DNA of 48,896 nt from Clostridia bacterium. Its GTDB lineage: Bacteria > Bacillota_A > Clostridia > Christensenellales > Aristaeellaceae. The DNA lies in contig JAFQEB010000137.1 of NCBI GenBank assembly GCA_017399225.1, positions 1 through 48,896 on the forward strand, written 5' to 3'. This document shows, piece after piece, positions 26,415 through 34,596 of this stretch. The notes under the pieces are model-generated. The model worked only from the letters and a program-made list of their open reading frames with translations. It searched no databases and was not told the origin of the DNA. Positions within the stretch are counted from its first letter, which is position 1; every line of letters begins with the position of its first letter. The position numbers were made by a program, and so were the translations under genes.

Positions 26415-27164
26415 TCAGGGGTTATCGGGCAGGAGCGAGGCCTCCGCCTCGGGGTCAAGGCTGTCGCAGCCGGAAAAGGCGGTGACGGCGATGCTTTCCG
26501 GGGCCCTCCGGCAGCGGATGCTCCGCAGGGAAATGCACATGGCGAAGGCTTCGTCCCGGATACAGCGGATGCTGCCGCCCAAAGAGACCGCCTCCAGGAC
26601 TGTGCAGCCTGCGAAGGCTTCCCGGCCGATCTCCTGCAGCTGTTCGGGGAGGGAAGCCTCCCGAAGGGCGGTGCAGCCCCGAAGGGCGGCTGCCTCCAGC
26701 CGGGTCAGGCCGGCGCCGAAGGAGATGTGCTCCAGGGCCGTGCAGCCGGCGAAGGCTTCCTCGCCGATGACGGCCACGGTGTCCGGCAGCGTCACGCTGC
26801 GCAACCTGCGCTGACCCAGAAAGGCCCGGGGCGCGACGGACATGATCACCCGTCCGCCGGCCATGGCAGGCACGGTGACCTCCTCGGGGCTGCCGTACAC
26901 GGCCTTGACGACCCAATCGCCGTTGGCGTCCCGGTCATAGATGAGGGGATCGCCCTCGCTGCCCTGGGGGCGGCTCTGACTGGCGGCCGCCGGGAGGCGC
27001 TCGGGGTCGGGGTGAACGGGGGGCAGATGCGCCGGATCAATGCTCTCGCCGCAGCCGATCACCGGGCAGATAAAGGGCTGGGTGAAGGCTTCATCAGGAA
27101 AGCTGCGGTTGCCGCACCGGGGGCAGCGAAGCTCCTGGTGGCGGACCGAAGGGAGAATATGCAT
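26415..27164 (-). CDS. Zinc-ribbon protein with BspA-type leucine-rich repeats
   Basis: A 249-residue protein; GGAGGCATATCCA precedes the ATG. The N-terminus has a zinc ribbon (CPRC at about 14-17, then ICPVIGC about 20 residues later). A linker leads to five or so BspA-type LRR units from about residue 95 (LRSVTLPDTVAVIGEEAFAG, LEHISFGAGLTRLEAAAL, LQEIGREAFAGCTVLEAVSL). There is no signal peptide. It shares the LRR type with the last gene of the operon and the zinc ribbon with its neighbours on both sides. This suggests one complex built with common recognition modules. Function unknown; ligand or partner binding is likely. Confidence 0.8.
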   Translation of the reverse strand: MHILPSVRHQELRCPRCGNRSFPDEAFTQPFICPVIGCGESIDPAHLPPVHPDPERLPAAASQSRPQGSEGDPLIYDRDANGDWVVKAVYGSPEEVTVPAMAGGRVIMSVAPRAFLGQRRLRSVTLPDTVAVIGEEAFAGCTALEHISFGAGLTRLEAAALRGCTALREASLPEQLQEIGREAFAGCTVLEAVSLGGSIRCIRDEAFAMCISLRSIRCRRAPESIAVTAFSGCDSLDPEAEASLLPDNP

Positions 27165-27185
27165 TGGATATGCCTCCGTCAGGGG

Positions 27186-28781
27186 TCACTGCATCAGGGG
27201 CTTCAGGGCGGCGATGCAGCCGGGGATCTGATCAGCGCAGGTGATCTGTGCCGAGGCAAGGTTGCGGAATTCACCTTCCAGCGAGGCGAAGGCGGCGGGC
27301 AGCGCCCAGAGGCTGTCGTCCGTCTGGCAGGGCCTGAGCAGGAGCAGCAGCGGCTCGCGGCCCATGCCGCCGCAGCGGCGCAGGTGATCCCCGGCGCAGC
27401 GGAGGCCCTTGGCGGCGTAGGCTGCGCGGTCAAAGCCGGCCTCCCGGGTGGTGCGCAGGGCGCGGGCGGCGTGCTCGGGCAGGCCGTATTTGCGCAGGGC
27501 CTTGGGCTCCTCCAGCACGCGGGCGTGACGGTCGTAGCCGATCAGGCACAGCTCGGCGCTGCTCAGGTGACGGTCTGCGTTCAGCGCGGAAACGACGGCG
27601 GCGGTCAGGGTCTGCGAGGCTACGAAGGCCGCGTCGCTCACGTCGGCGACCAGGTAGATCAGCGCCTGCCGCCGGGCGACGCCCAGCGTCTGCTCCAGCC
27701 CGGAAACGGTCTGATGGACCTCCTGGCGGCAGCTGTCGGAGGCTTCTCCCGCAAGGCGGCGGCACTGGGCCGCCAGCGCTGCATCCGCGGGGAGCAGGAG
27801 GCCCTCCTGATAGAGTTCGCAAAGCATCAGCGCTGCACCGGCGCTGCCCTTTGCGCAGGCCCGGTGCAGCAGGCGGGTCGCCTGATCGTGGCTGCCGGCG
27901 CGCAGGGCTTCCAGCGCCCGGGCATACAGGGCGGGAGCGGTGCAGCTTCCGCTCAGGGGCAGCAGCCGCGCGCGGAGCTCCTCCGGCGGCAGGACGATGC
28001 CCTCCCTGGCGGCTGCGTCCGGGAGGCTGCGGCCCGGGGCACAGATAAACCGATGCTCCCGGGGGGCGGCGGCGCGCTGCAGCTCGTTGCGTAGCCAGGG
28101 GGTCAGGGCATCCTCTCCGTCGCCGGGGAAGAGCACCAGGTATTCAGCGGTGTTCAGGGCATGGTAAACCTCGGATTCAAACTGCTCCTGGGTCTTGCCG
28201 CGGGTGGTGACGTCCGCACAGAAAACGGCAAGGCCGACGGCGGTCAGCTCCCGGTACATTTCCAGGGCGGCCTGGACGTTGGCGGGTGTGCGGCGGCAGC
28301 ACAGGAACACGTCGCAGCCGCGCCGCCCCACGTTCTGCCGCAGGGGCGCAAGGATATCCTCCAGCTGGAGCAGCGCTTCCCGCATGTGCTGGTAAGCCTG
28401 GCTCCCCAGCGGGCTGAGGGCTGCCTCGACGGTCAGCCAGTCCTCAGAATCTGCCGGGCTGCCGCCGGGCAGGGGATAGGCGCCAAGGGTGGGCTGGCAT
28501 TCATCGCCGCAAAAGGAAACGCCGTAGGGGCACAGGAGCGCGGCGAAGCGGAAACGCGCATCTCCGCTTGACTCCCAGGCGCCCAGGAAGGCCTCTGCGG
28601 CCTCGGCGTAGCGGCCCTGGGCGTGGAGCTGGAAGCCCCGGCAGGCAAGGCTGCCTGCATCGGCGGGATACCCGGGATCGGCAGCGGTTTCTTCGGCCGC
28701 ACAGCAAAGGCAGCGCAGACGCCATGCGCCGCGCTCATATATGTGAAATTGCAGTCCTCCGTGCCGGTGGTCGCAGGGCAT
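27186..28781 (-). CDS. Zinc-ribbon/TPR/TIR protein with Sel1 repeat and degenerate vWA domain
   Basis: A 531-residue protein, first gene of the operon; GGGAGG precedes the ATG. Order: Cys/His cluster (C3, H5, C24, C26), TPR-like helices with FRFAALLCPYGVSF (about 45-95), helical linker, TIR domain (about 155-265), Sel1/TPR-like repeats (about 283-350), and a vWA-like domain (about 372-531). The TIR domain begins CDVFLCCRRT and contains FESEVYHALNTAEYLVLF. It keeps the PWLRNE segment, whose glutamate (E233) aligns with the catalytic Glu of NAD-hydrolysing TIRs. The vWA MIDAS is incomplete (DVSDA). The front half matches a widespread clostridial TIR family. A role as NAD-consuming effector or signalling subunit is inferred. 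Confidence 0.75.
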   Translation of the reverse strand: MPCDHRHGGLQFHIYERGAWRLRCLCCAAEETAADPGYPADAGSLACRGFQLHAQGRYAEAAEAFLGAWESSGDARFRFAALLCPYGVSFCGDECQPTLGAYPLPGGSPADSEDWLTVEAALSPLGSQAYQHMREALLQLEDILAPLRQNVGRRGCDVFLCCRRTPANVQAALEMYRELTAVGLAVFCADVTTRGKTQEQFESEVYHALNTAEYLVLFPGDGEDALTPWLRNELQRAAAPREHRFICAPGRSLPDAAAREGIVLPPEELRARLLPLSGSCTAPALYARALEALRAGSHDQATRLLHRACAKGSAGAALMLCELYQEGLLLPADAALAAQCRRLAGEASDSCRQEVHQTVSGLEQTLGVARRQALIYLVADVSDAAFVASQTLTAAVVSALNADRHLSSAELCLIGYDRHARVLEEPKALRKYGLPEHAARALRTTREAGFDRAAYAAKGLRCAGDHLRRCGGMGREPLLLLLRPCQTDDSLWALPAAFASLEGEFRNLASAQITCADQIPGCIAALKPLMQ

Positions 28782-28838
28782 CAACTGACACCTCCCATCG
28801 CTTTTGTGGCTGCATGAAACGAACGGATAATCATTCCT

Positions 28839-28867
28839 ATTATACTACAACAGGGCAGGCCTTTCAA
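28839..28867 (-). promoter_or_regulatory. Promoter of the nine-gene ESCRT/SPFH/TIR operon
   Basis: On the minus strand TTGAAA (28862-28867) and a perfect TATAAT (28839-28844) are 17 bp apart. It lies about 58 bases before the TIR gene. I see no equally good promoter between the nine genes, whose gaps range from 9 to 48 bases. Confidence 0.75.
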
Positions 28868-28973
28868 GGGTTTTCCTGTTATCTGCGCCGGTGGAGGCAG
28901 GCTTTTTCCTGGTTTCCATGCGGTGGATCTGTTCCCTGATTGCGCCGCAATGCGGCAGACCCTGCTGCACGAC

Positions 28974-29014
28974 AAAAGCCGGAGCGTGCGGCAGGCCAGC
29001 AGCGCTCCGGCTTT
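28974..29014 (-). terminator. Terminator of the serine acetyltransferase-GNAT operon
   Basis: AAGCCGGAGCG (28976-28986) pairs with CGCTCCGGCTT (29003-29013). Read on the minus strand the stem ends in TTTT. It lies just after the stop codon of the GNAT gene. Confidence 0.8.
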
Positions 29015-29029
29015 GCGGATCGGAGATCG

Positions 29030-29533
29030 TTACAGCTTTTTCTGGCGCAGGATCCCCTCGTACAGGCCGTCGGTGCATGTGCCTGTTGGGAGATAACCCT
29101 GCGATTCGTAATACCGGGTGAGGGCGGGATTGTCGATGGCGGAATCAAGCCTCAGATACGTCTTGCCTGCATGGCGGGCGTGGCGTTCTGCCTGGCTTAG
29201 AAAGATGCGTCCTGCGCCCCTGTGCCCGGGGTCGGCGGCAAGATGATGCAGATAAAAGGCGGGCGCCGAAAGGGCCTCGGGCCAGCGTTCATCCTGCTCC
29301 TTGAGCGCGCCGGCGCAGATGACCGCGCCGCTCGCTGGATCTTCCAGCGCGTACAGCTCGCCCTTTTGCCAGCAGGCTTCGTAGTATTCCGGCGGATACA
29401 CCCCGTCGTAGTCCGTCACGTTCCACTGGCGGATGCCCTTTTCGTCCATCCATGCGATGCGCTGGTGGATGAGACCGAGCATGGCGGATATCTCCTCGTG
29501 CCGAAGGGGGCGGAAAAAGTATTGCATCGTCAT
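29030..29533 (-). CDS. GNAT-family N-acetyltransferase
   Basis: A 167-residue enzyme of the GNAT fold, which transfers acetyl from acetyl-CoA to an amine. The acetyl-CoA loop is present in altered form (AADPGHRGAGRIFLSQAERH at about 108-127), followed by the conserved C-terminal NPALTRYYESQGY. The start lies four bases after the stop of the serine acetyltransferase gene, so it is translationally coupled; ATGs at 29533 and 29527 are both possible and no strong ribosome-binding site is seen. Substrate unknown. Confidence 0.85.
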   Translation of the reverse strand: MTMQYFFRPLRHEEISAMLGLIHQRIAWMDEKGIRQWNVTDYDGVYPPEYYEACWQKGELYALEDPASGAVICAGALKEQDERWPEALSAPAFYLHHLAADPGHRGAGRIFLSQAERHARHAGKTYLRLDSAIDNPALTRYYESQGYLPTGTCTDGLYEGILRQKKL

Positions 29534-29537
29534 GATA

Positions 29538-30458
29538 TTACCAGTTTACCTTCCCCGGCTTCAATTCCAGCTCCTGGCTCTTGACGGAGACGCGGGTGCC
29601 GGGTGCGATGGAAGAGGTGATGAAGGCGTTGCCGCCGATGACGGCGTCGTGGCCGATGACGGTATCGCCGCCCAGCACCGACGCGCCGGAGTAGATCGTC
29701 ACCCGATCCTCGATGGTGGGATGGCGGCGCTTGCCCCGCAGGGTCTGGCCGCCCCGGGTGGACAGCGCGCCCAGGGTCACGCCCTGATAGATCTTCACAT
29801 AGTCGCCGATGACCGTCGTTTCGCCCACGACGATGCCGGTGCCGTGGTCGATGAAGAAGTACCGGCCGATGGTGGCGCCGGGGTGGATATCGATGCCGGT
29901 GCGGCTGTGGGCGTATTCGGTCATGATGCGGGGGATCAGCGGCACCTTCAGCTCAAAGAGCACATGGGCGATGCGGTTGACCATGATGGCCTGGAGCCCC
30001 GGGTAGGCGATGATGATCTCATCCATGGAGTTGGCGGCGGGGTCGCCGTCGAAGGCCGCCTGCAGGTCCGTCTCCAGCAGCGCGCGCACCTCCGGCAGCC
30101 GCTCCAGGAAGGACACGGTCAGCTCCTGGGCCTGGGCGTCCAGCTGCTGGGCGCGCCCGGCGTCCACCGTGGCGCCCTCCCGAAGGGCGATGGCAATCTG
30201 CTGGCCCAGGTGGTAGGCTACGTCCTCCATCAGCGCGCACAGGCTGTGGCGCATGGAATACACCCGGTAGCTGGGGTCGCGGAAATAGCCGGGGAAGAGC
30301 AGGCGCTTGAGCTTGTTCAGCACGCCGATGATCACGTCCCGGTCGGGCTGGCTGAAGGGCTCGATGCGGTCAATATGGCGGCCAAGGCCGTAATCGGCCA
30401 GCAGGGCGTCGGTCAGGCCGGCGATGCTGGCTTCGATGGAGCGGGATTCCTTGCTCAT
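29538..30458 (-). CDS. epsC: Serine O-acetyltransferase (EpsC/CysE type)
   Basis: A 306-residue cytoplasmic enzyme that makes O-acetylserine from serine and acetyl-CoA, the first step of cysteine synthesis. GGGAGGTAACCCC precedes the ATG at 30458. The N-terminal half is helical. The C-terminal half is a left-handed beta-helix with hexapeptide repeats and the catalytic segment IDIHPGATIGRYFFIDHGTG, then VVGETTVIGDYVKIYQGVTL. Length and the long helical part fit the EpsC branch rather than shorter CysE. No O-acetylserine sulfhydrylase gene is next to it. Confidence 0.9.
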   Translation of the reverse strand: MSKESRSIEASIAGLTDALLADYGLGRHIDRIEPFSQPDRDVIIGVLNKLKRLLFPGYFRDPSYRVYSMRHSLCALMEDVAYHLGQQIAIALREGATVDAGRAQQLDAQAQELTVSFLERLPEVRALLETDLQAAFDGDPAANSMDEIIIAYPGLQAIMVNRIAHVLFELKVPLIPRIMTEYAHSRTGIDIHPGATIGRYFFIDHGTGIVVGETTVIGDYVKIYQGVTLGALSTRGGQTLRGKRRHPTIEDRVTIYSGASVLGGDTVIGHDAVIGGNAFITSSIAPGTRVSVKSQELELKPGKVNW

Positions 30459-30494
30459 GGGGTTACCTCCCATACGGAAAAGTGGGGATAGCGC

Positions 30495-30524
30495 ATTTTA
30501 CTATGCTGAAAGCCGGGTTGTCAA
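30495..30524 (-). promoter_or_regulatory. Promoter of the serine acetyltransferase operon
   Basis: On the minus strand a consensus TTGACA (30519-30524) and TAAAAT (30495-30500) are 18 bp apart. The -35 lies inside a palindrome GGTTG-T-CAACC (30516-30526), a possible repressor site. The leader is too short for a T-box riboswitch. Confidence 0.65.
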
Positions 30525-30577
30525 CCGACTGTATCCAAAGATACAACGGATGTACATTCTGCGGCCTCGCAGCGTCC

Positions 30578-30606
30578 TTGCGCAATGGGGCAAATGATGG
30601 TATACT
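30578..30606 (+). promoter_or_regulatory. Promoter of the M24 aminopeptidase gene
   Basis: TTGCGC (30578-30583) and TATACT (30601-30606) are 17 bp apart, in the divergent intergenic region. AAAGGAATG serves as ribosome-binding region before the ATG at 30647. Confidence 0.7.
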
Positions 30607-30646
30607 GTCATAAGATACCCCGATCAACGGAAAGGAATGAACGCAT

Positions 30647-32422
30647 ATGAGGCAGCAGCTGACGGCCCTGCGCGGCGCAATGGCGGCGCATGGCGTGGAT
30701 TATTACATGGTGCCCACCGACGACTTCCACGGTTCAGAATATGTGGGAGATCACTTCAAGTGCAGGAGCTGGGTGTCCGGCTTCACGGGCAGCGCAGGCA
30801 CGCTGCTGGCAGGCCGGGCATGGGCCGGCCAGTGGGCGGATGGCCGCTACTTCCTGCAGGCGGCGGATCAGCTGGCGGGCAGCGGCATCGACCTGATGAA
30901 GATGGGCGAGCCCGGCGTGCCCACGCTGACGGAATACCTGGAAAAGAACCTGAAAAAGGGCATGACCCTGGGCTTTGACGGCCGGGTGGTCAGCGCCAGG
31001 ATGGCGGAGCGGCTGCGGGCCATCGCGGAGAAGAACGGCGCCGCCGTGGTGTGCGAGAACGACCTGGTAGGGGAGATCTGGACGGATCGTCCGGCCCTGA
31101 GCGCCCAGCCTGTGCGGGAACTGCCGGCAGAGCTGGTGGGCAAGTCCCGCGCGGAAAAGCTGATGGACGTGCGCGCCGCCCTTGCAAAGGACGAGGCGGA
31201 CGCGGTGGTGATCGCGTCCCTGATGGACGTGTGCTGGCTGATGAACCTGCGCGGCGGCGACGTCGCCTGCACCCCTGTGGTGCTGTCCTTCGCGGCGGTC
31301 ACGGCCCAGGAGGCGGTGCTGTTCATCAACCCCGCGGTGCTGGGCACGGAGATCGTGCGCAACCTGGAAAACGACGGCGTGACCATCCGCCCCTATGACG
31401 AGGTCTATGATTATGTGGCTGCCCTGCCGGAGAAGACCCGGCTGATGATGAACCTGAACGTGGTCAACAGCCGCCTGGAGGCCTGTGTGCCTGCCGGGGT
31501 GAAGGTCATCGATAAGGCAGACCCCACGACCTTGCCCAAGGCCATGAAGAATGAAAAGGAAGTGGATAACTTCCGCATCGCCCACGTCAAGGACGGCGTG
31601 GCGGTGACGAAGTTCATGTGCTGGCTCAAGCAGAACGTGGGTAAGGTGGAAATGAATGAGCTGAGCGTGGCGGATAAGCTCGAAGCCCTGCGCTGCGAGC
31701 AGGAGAATTACGTGGGCCCCAGCTTCACCCCCATCATGGGCTACGGCCCCCACGGCGCGATCGTCCACTATGGCGCGACGAAGGAAAGCTGCGCGAAGAT
31801 CGAGCCCCGCTCCTTCCTCCTCTCCGACACCGGCGGCCATTACCTGGAGGGCAGCACGGATATCACCCGCACCTTCGCCATGGGCCCTTTGACGGAGGAG
31901 GAGAAGCGCTTCTACACCCTGGTGCTCAAGGGCAACCTGCAGCTGGGCAATGCGCAGTGGAAGTACGGCTGCTCCGGCGCGAACCTCGACTATCTGGCCC
32001 GCGAGCCCCTCTGGCAGCTGGAGATGGACTTCAACCACGGCACCGGCCACGGCGTGGGCTATATGCTCAGCGTGCATGAGGGCCCCCAGCGCATCCACTG
32101 GGGCGGCGCGAACAACACCCCCCTGGAGGTGGGCATGATCACCTCCAACGAGCCGGGCTTCTACCTGGAGAATGCCTTCGGCGTGCGCCTGGAGAACCTG
32201 ACGGCGGTCAAGGAGGTCGAGAGCAACGGCTATGGCCGCTTCCTGCGCTTTGAGACGCTGACGATGGTGCCCTTCGACCTGGACGCGGTCATCCCCGAGC
32301 TCCTGGGCGAGGAGTGCCGGATGCTGCTCAACGCCTACCACGCCAAGGTGCGCAAGACCCTCAAGCCCTACCTCACCGACGAGGAGAACGCCTGGCTGGC
32401 GGAGGCGACCAGGGCGATCTGA
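30647..32422 (+). CDS. Xaa-Pro aminopeptidase (M24 family)
   Basis: A 591-residue cytoplasmic metallopeptidase that removes an N-terminal residue preceding proline. It has two creatinase-like N-terminal domains (about 1-130 and 160-300) and an M24 pita-bread catalytic domain. The metal ligands are visible: the two Asp in DTGGHYLEGSTDITRT, the His in NHGTGHGVG, the Glu in SNEPGFY and the Glu in VRLENL. The long three-domain form matches the aminopeptidase P2-like family. It stands alone between a divergent operon and a small hypothetical gene. Confidence 0.93.
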   Translation: MRQQLTALRGAMAAHGVDYYMVPTDDFHGSEYVGDHFKCRSWVSGFTGSAGTLLAGRAWAGQWADGRYFLQAADQLAGSGIDLMKMGEPGVPTLTEYLEKNLKKGMTLGFDGRVVSARMAERLRAIAEKNGAAVVCENDLVGEIWTDRPALSAQPVRELPAELVGKSRAEKLMDVRAALAKDEADAVVIASLMDVCWLMNLRGGDVACTPVVLSFAAVTAQEAVLFINPAVLGTEIVRNLENDGVTIRPYDEVYDYVAALPEKTRLMMNLNVVNSRLEACVPAGVKVIDKADPTTLPKAMKNEKEVDNFRIAHVKDGVAVTKFMCWLKQNVGKVEMNELSVADKLEALRCEQENYVGPSFTPIMGYGPHGAIVHYGATKESCAKIEPRSFLLSDTGGHYLEGSTDITRTFAMGPLTEEEKRFYTLVLKGNLQLGNAQWKYGCSGANLDYLAREPLWQLEMDFNHGTGHGVGYMLSVHEGPQRIHWGGANNTPLEVGMITSNEPGFYLENAFGVRLENLTAVKEVESNGYGRFLRFETLTMVPFDLDAVIPELLGEECRMLLNAYHAKVRKTLKPYLTDEENAWLAEATRAI

Positions 32423-32546
32423 TATAATTCGGAATTCGGAATGCGTAATTAGGAATTTGATTGGTGCACGGTGGGGGCGTAGGGGCGGCTATCAGCCGCA
32501 CGCTATCTGCGAATGCTTCAGATCGACGAACAAGGAGAACGGGGCA

Positions 32547-33005
32547 ATGCTCGAAATCAATTGGATTCGTATGGGTGTGCTGATCGTTGCGTGCGTGGCG
32601 ATTGCCATCGTCTGGGGAAACGGCCAGCTGGCGAGGCGGTTTGCGGATGATCTGGTGCTCGCGCTTACCAAGGCCCATCTGGGCAAGCTGCCCAAGGGAC
32701 AGTACAGCGATCAGTATGTGTACACGAAGCACATGACAAGGGAGCAGCTTTGTATGCCGCTGGATGGGGAAAAACTTGCAGATATGGCGGCGTGCACAGA
32801 GGTCGCGCGGCATGAGTCTCACTTTGATGTGGTGAGCGCCAAGGCAAATGCGAACCACTGCTCCGTTGTCCTAAAGGCGACGATCAACTTTGAGGGCAGA
32901 AGACCTGACGGTGTACCTGTTACTGTACGGATTGACGGTGCTGCACTGCGCGCAGAGATCGAACGGAACAAGGACAAAGGCTGGATGCTGACCAGCCTGA
33001 AATAA
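32547..33005 (+). CDS. Small hypothetical membrane-anchored protein
   Basis: A 152-residue protein of no recognised family. The ATG at 32547 follows AAGGAG. One hydrophobic segment (about 8-25, MGVLIVACVAIAIVWG) probably anchors it, with a globular remainder containing SVVLKATINFEGRRPDGVPV. The 124-base gap upstream is AT-rich, with tandem TTCGGAAT-like units (32428-32456) that look like an intergenic repeat. The glycosidase gene follows 34 bases downstream and may be co-transcribed. Confidence 0.65.
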   Translation: MLEINWIRMGVLIVACVAIAIVWGNGQLARRFADDLVLALTKAHLGKLPKGQYSDQYVYTKHMTREQLCMPLDGEKLADMAACTEVARHESHFDVVSAKANANHCSVVLKATINFEGRRPDGVPVTVRIDGAALRAEIERNKDKGWMLTSLK

Positions 33006-33039
33006 TGACTGCATCAATATCGAAGGAGAGAACAACGCC

Positions 33040-34446
33040 ATGAAAAAGCTCCACATGAGCCCTGCCAACTGTGCCCTGGATCTGGGTGACGGCAGCGAGC
33101 GCGCCGAATATGTCAATCAGGACTATATCCTGCACAAGATGGGCCGTCCGCACCGCGGCGTGAACATTATGTACACCTACTACCCCCACGACAAGGAGTG
33201 GCCTGCCCGCATCTCCAAGTACTACAAGGACAAGGACATCTCCGGCGCGTGGGATTACCCTTACGACGATTACTTCCCCTACGGCGCGGACGGCCATCCC
33301 TTTGACCAGATGGCGGATATCCGCAAGCATGGCCAGGAGGTCCTGCTGACGCTGACGCTGGACTGCGGCCTGTCCGACGACGAGCTGCGCGAGGTGGCCC
33401 GTCAGCTGCGCCCCTATGGCCGCATGATGATTCGCATCAACCACGAGTGCTGCGGCAGCTGGTTCCAGCACAACAAGCGCTATACCTATGAGCAGGTCGG
33501 CGCATTCTTCGTGCGCTTTGCGGGCATCATCCGCCAGGAAGCCCCCAACGTGCGCATCATCTTCTGCGGCGGCTGGGGCAAGGAAGACGGCCGCATGGAG
33601 CAGGAGGACGCCTTCCGTGACTGCTACAACGCCGCCGACCTGTGGAGCTGCGACACCTACCTGGCGCTGCACTACGGCTGGCCTGTGGACGTGGCTGAGG
33701 TGAATGCCGGCGGCTGGAAGTGCGACGGCGTGCAGAAGCTGGTCGATCAGTTCACCCGCACCCACAAGCGCGCGGTGGAGATCGCAGGCGTGGAGAAACC
33801 CTTCATCACTGCCGAGTTCAACACCGACGGCGACGTCACCGGCCCCCGTATGCAGGGTGAATCCGTCGTGCGCTTTGCCCACTACTGGCGCGACAACAAG
33901 GTCGATTGGTTCAAGTCCATCAGCATGTACCAGTTCCGCGACCGCGGCCGCCTGGGGCTGGAGATCGAGGACCCCAACAACGACGCCATCGGCATTGAGC
34001 AGCCCATGCTGAAGATGTACCGCGACCAGGTGCTGAACGATCCCTGGTTCATGCCCAAAATGGAAGAGGGCGACGAGGCGGCCTTCCCGGCACAGCTGCG
34101 CTGGGGCGGCAGCGAGGATGCGGACGGCCTGGCCATCCCGATCGAGTTCAAGGGCACGCCCGAGTTCTGCGAGATGACCGTGGAGCAAAATATCGGCCTG
34201 ATGGTGGAGCTGAACGGCAAGTGGTTCTACAAGGCCCCTGGCACCAAGACCATCGACATGATGAGCGCCTTCTTCGACAAGCCCCTCGACGGCCCCTGCA
34301 CCCTGACCATGAAGCTCTTTGCGCCCCCCGCTGACGGCCTGAACGTCGACGATGGCAGCGAAGACTGGGCCACCAACTACCGCACGGTGCTGGAAAAGGC
34401 CCCGGAGATGCGCATCCGCTACGAGGTGCCCGGCATCGTGGGCTGA
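33040..34446 (+). CDS. GH26-like glycoside hydrolase (clan GH-A TIM barrel)
   Basis: A 468-residue enzyme without a signal peptide, so probably cytoplasmic. GAAGGAGAG precedes the ATG. The segment MMIRINHECCGSWFQHN resembles the GH26 acid/base motif (R-x-x-HE-x-x-G-x-WF), with Glu in HE as proton donor. PFITAEFNTDGD near the end of the barrel provides the likely nucleophile Glu. About 110 C-terminal residues form an extra beta-rich domain. GH26 enzymes cleave mannans and related beta-glycans, but the exact substrate cannot be told from sequence. It may process oligosaccharides brought in by importers such as those at 6-18 kb. Confidence 0.65.
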   Translation: MKKLHMSPANCALDLGDGSERAEYVNQDYILHKMGRPHRGVNIMYTYYPHDKEWPARISKYYKDKDISGAWDYPYDDYFPYGADGHPFDQMADIRKHGQEVLLTLTLDCGLSDDELREVARQLRPYGRMMIRINHECCGSWFQHNKRYTYEQVGAFFVRFAGIIRQEAPNVRIIFCGGWGKEDGRMEQEDAFRDCYNAADLWSCDTYLALHYGWPVDVAEVNAGGWKCDGVQKLVDQFTRTHKRAVEIAGVEKPFITAEFNTDGDVTGPRMQGESVVRFAHYWRDNKVDWFKSISMYQFRDRGRLGLEIEDPNNDAIGIEQPMLKMYRDQVLNDPWFMPKMEEGDEAAFPAQLRWGGSEDADGLAIPIEFKGTPEFCEMTVEQNIGLMVELNGKWFYKAPGTKTIDMMSAFFDKPLDGPCTLTMKLFAPPADGLNVDDGSEDWATNYRTVLEKAPEMRIRYEVPGIVG

Positions 34447-34506
34447 TTGAGGTTTCATCCGCCGGGAATTCTGGTATATATCAACCAAGCATGGAGCCGA
34501 AGGTTT

Positions 34507-34551
34507 CCAAAGGGCGATCGGAAAGCCCTTTGGCCGCCTCCGCAGAGGCGG
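34507..34551 (+). other. Tandem hairpins upstream of the exonuclease gene
   Basis: CCAAAGGGC (34507-34515) pairs with GCCCTTTGG (34525-34533), and CCGCCTC (34534-34540) with GAGGCGG (34545-34551). They fill most of the 150-base gap between the glycosidase and the exonuclease gene. With no T-run they may be intercistronic stabilisers or weak terminators of the upstream gene. Confidence 0.5.
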
Positions 34552-34596
34552 AATCCCTGCGTTCCGAAATATGCGGGATAAGGATCGGATGTATAT

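Noticed and set aside
25854..28094. A 746-codon plus-strand frame opposite the SPFH, LRR and TIR genes
   Set aside because: Gly/Ala/Arg/Gln-rich shadow; the minus-strand genes have domains, ribosome-binding sites and operon spacing.
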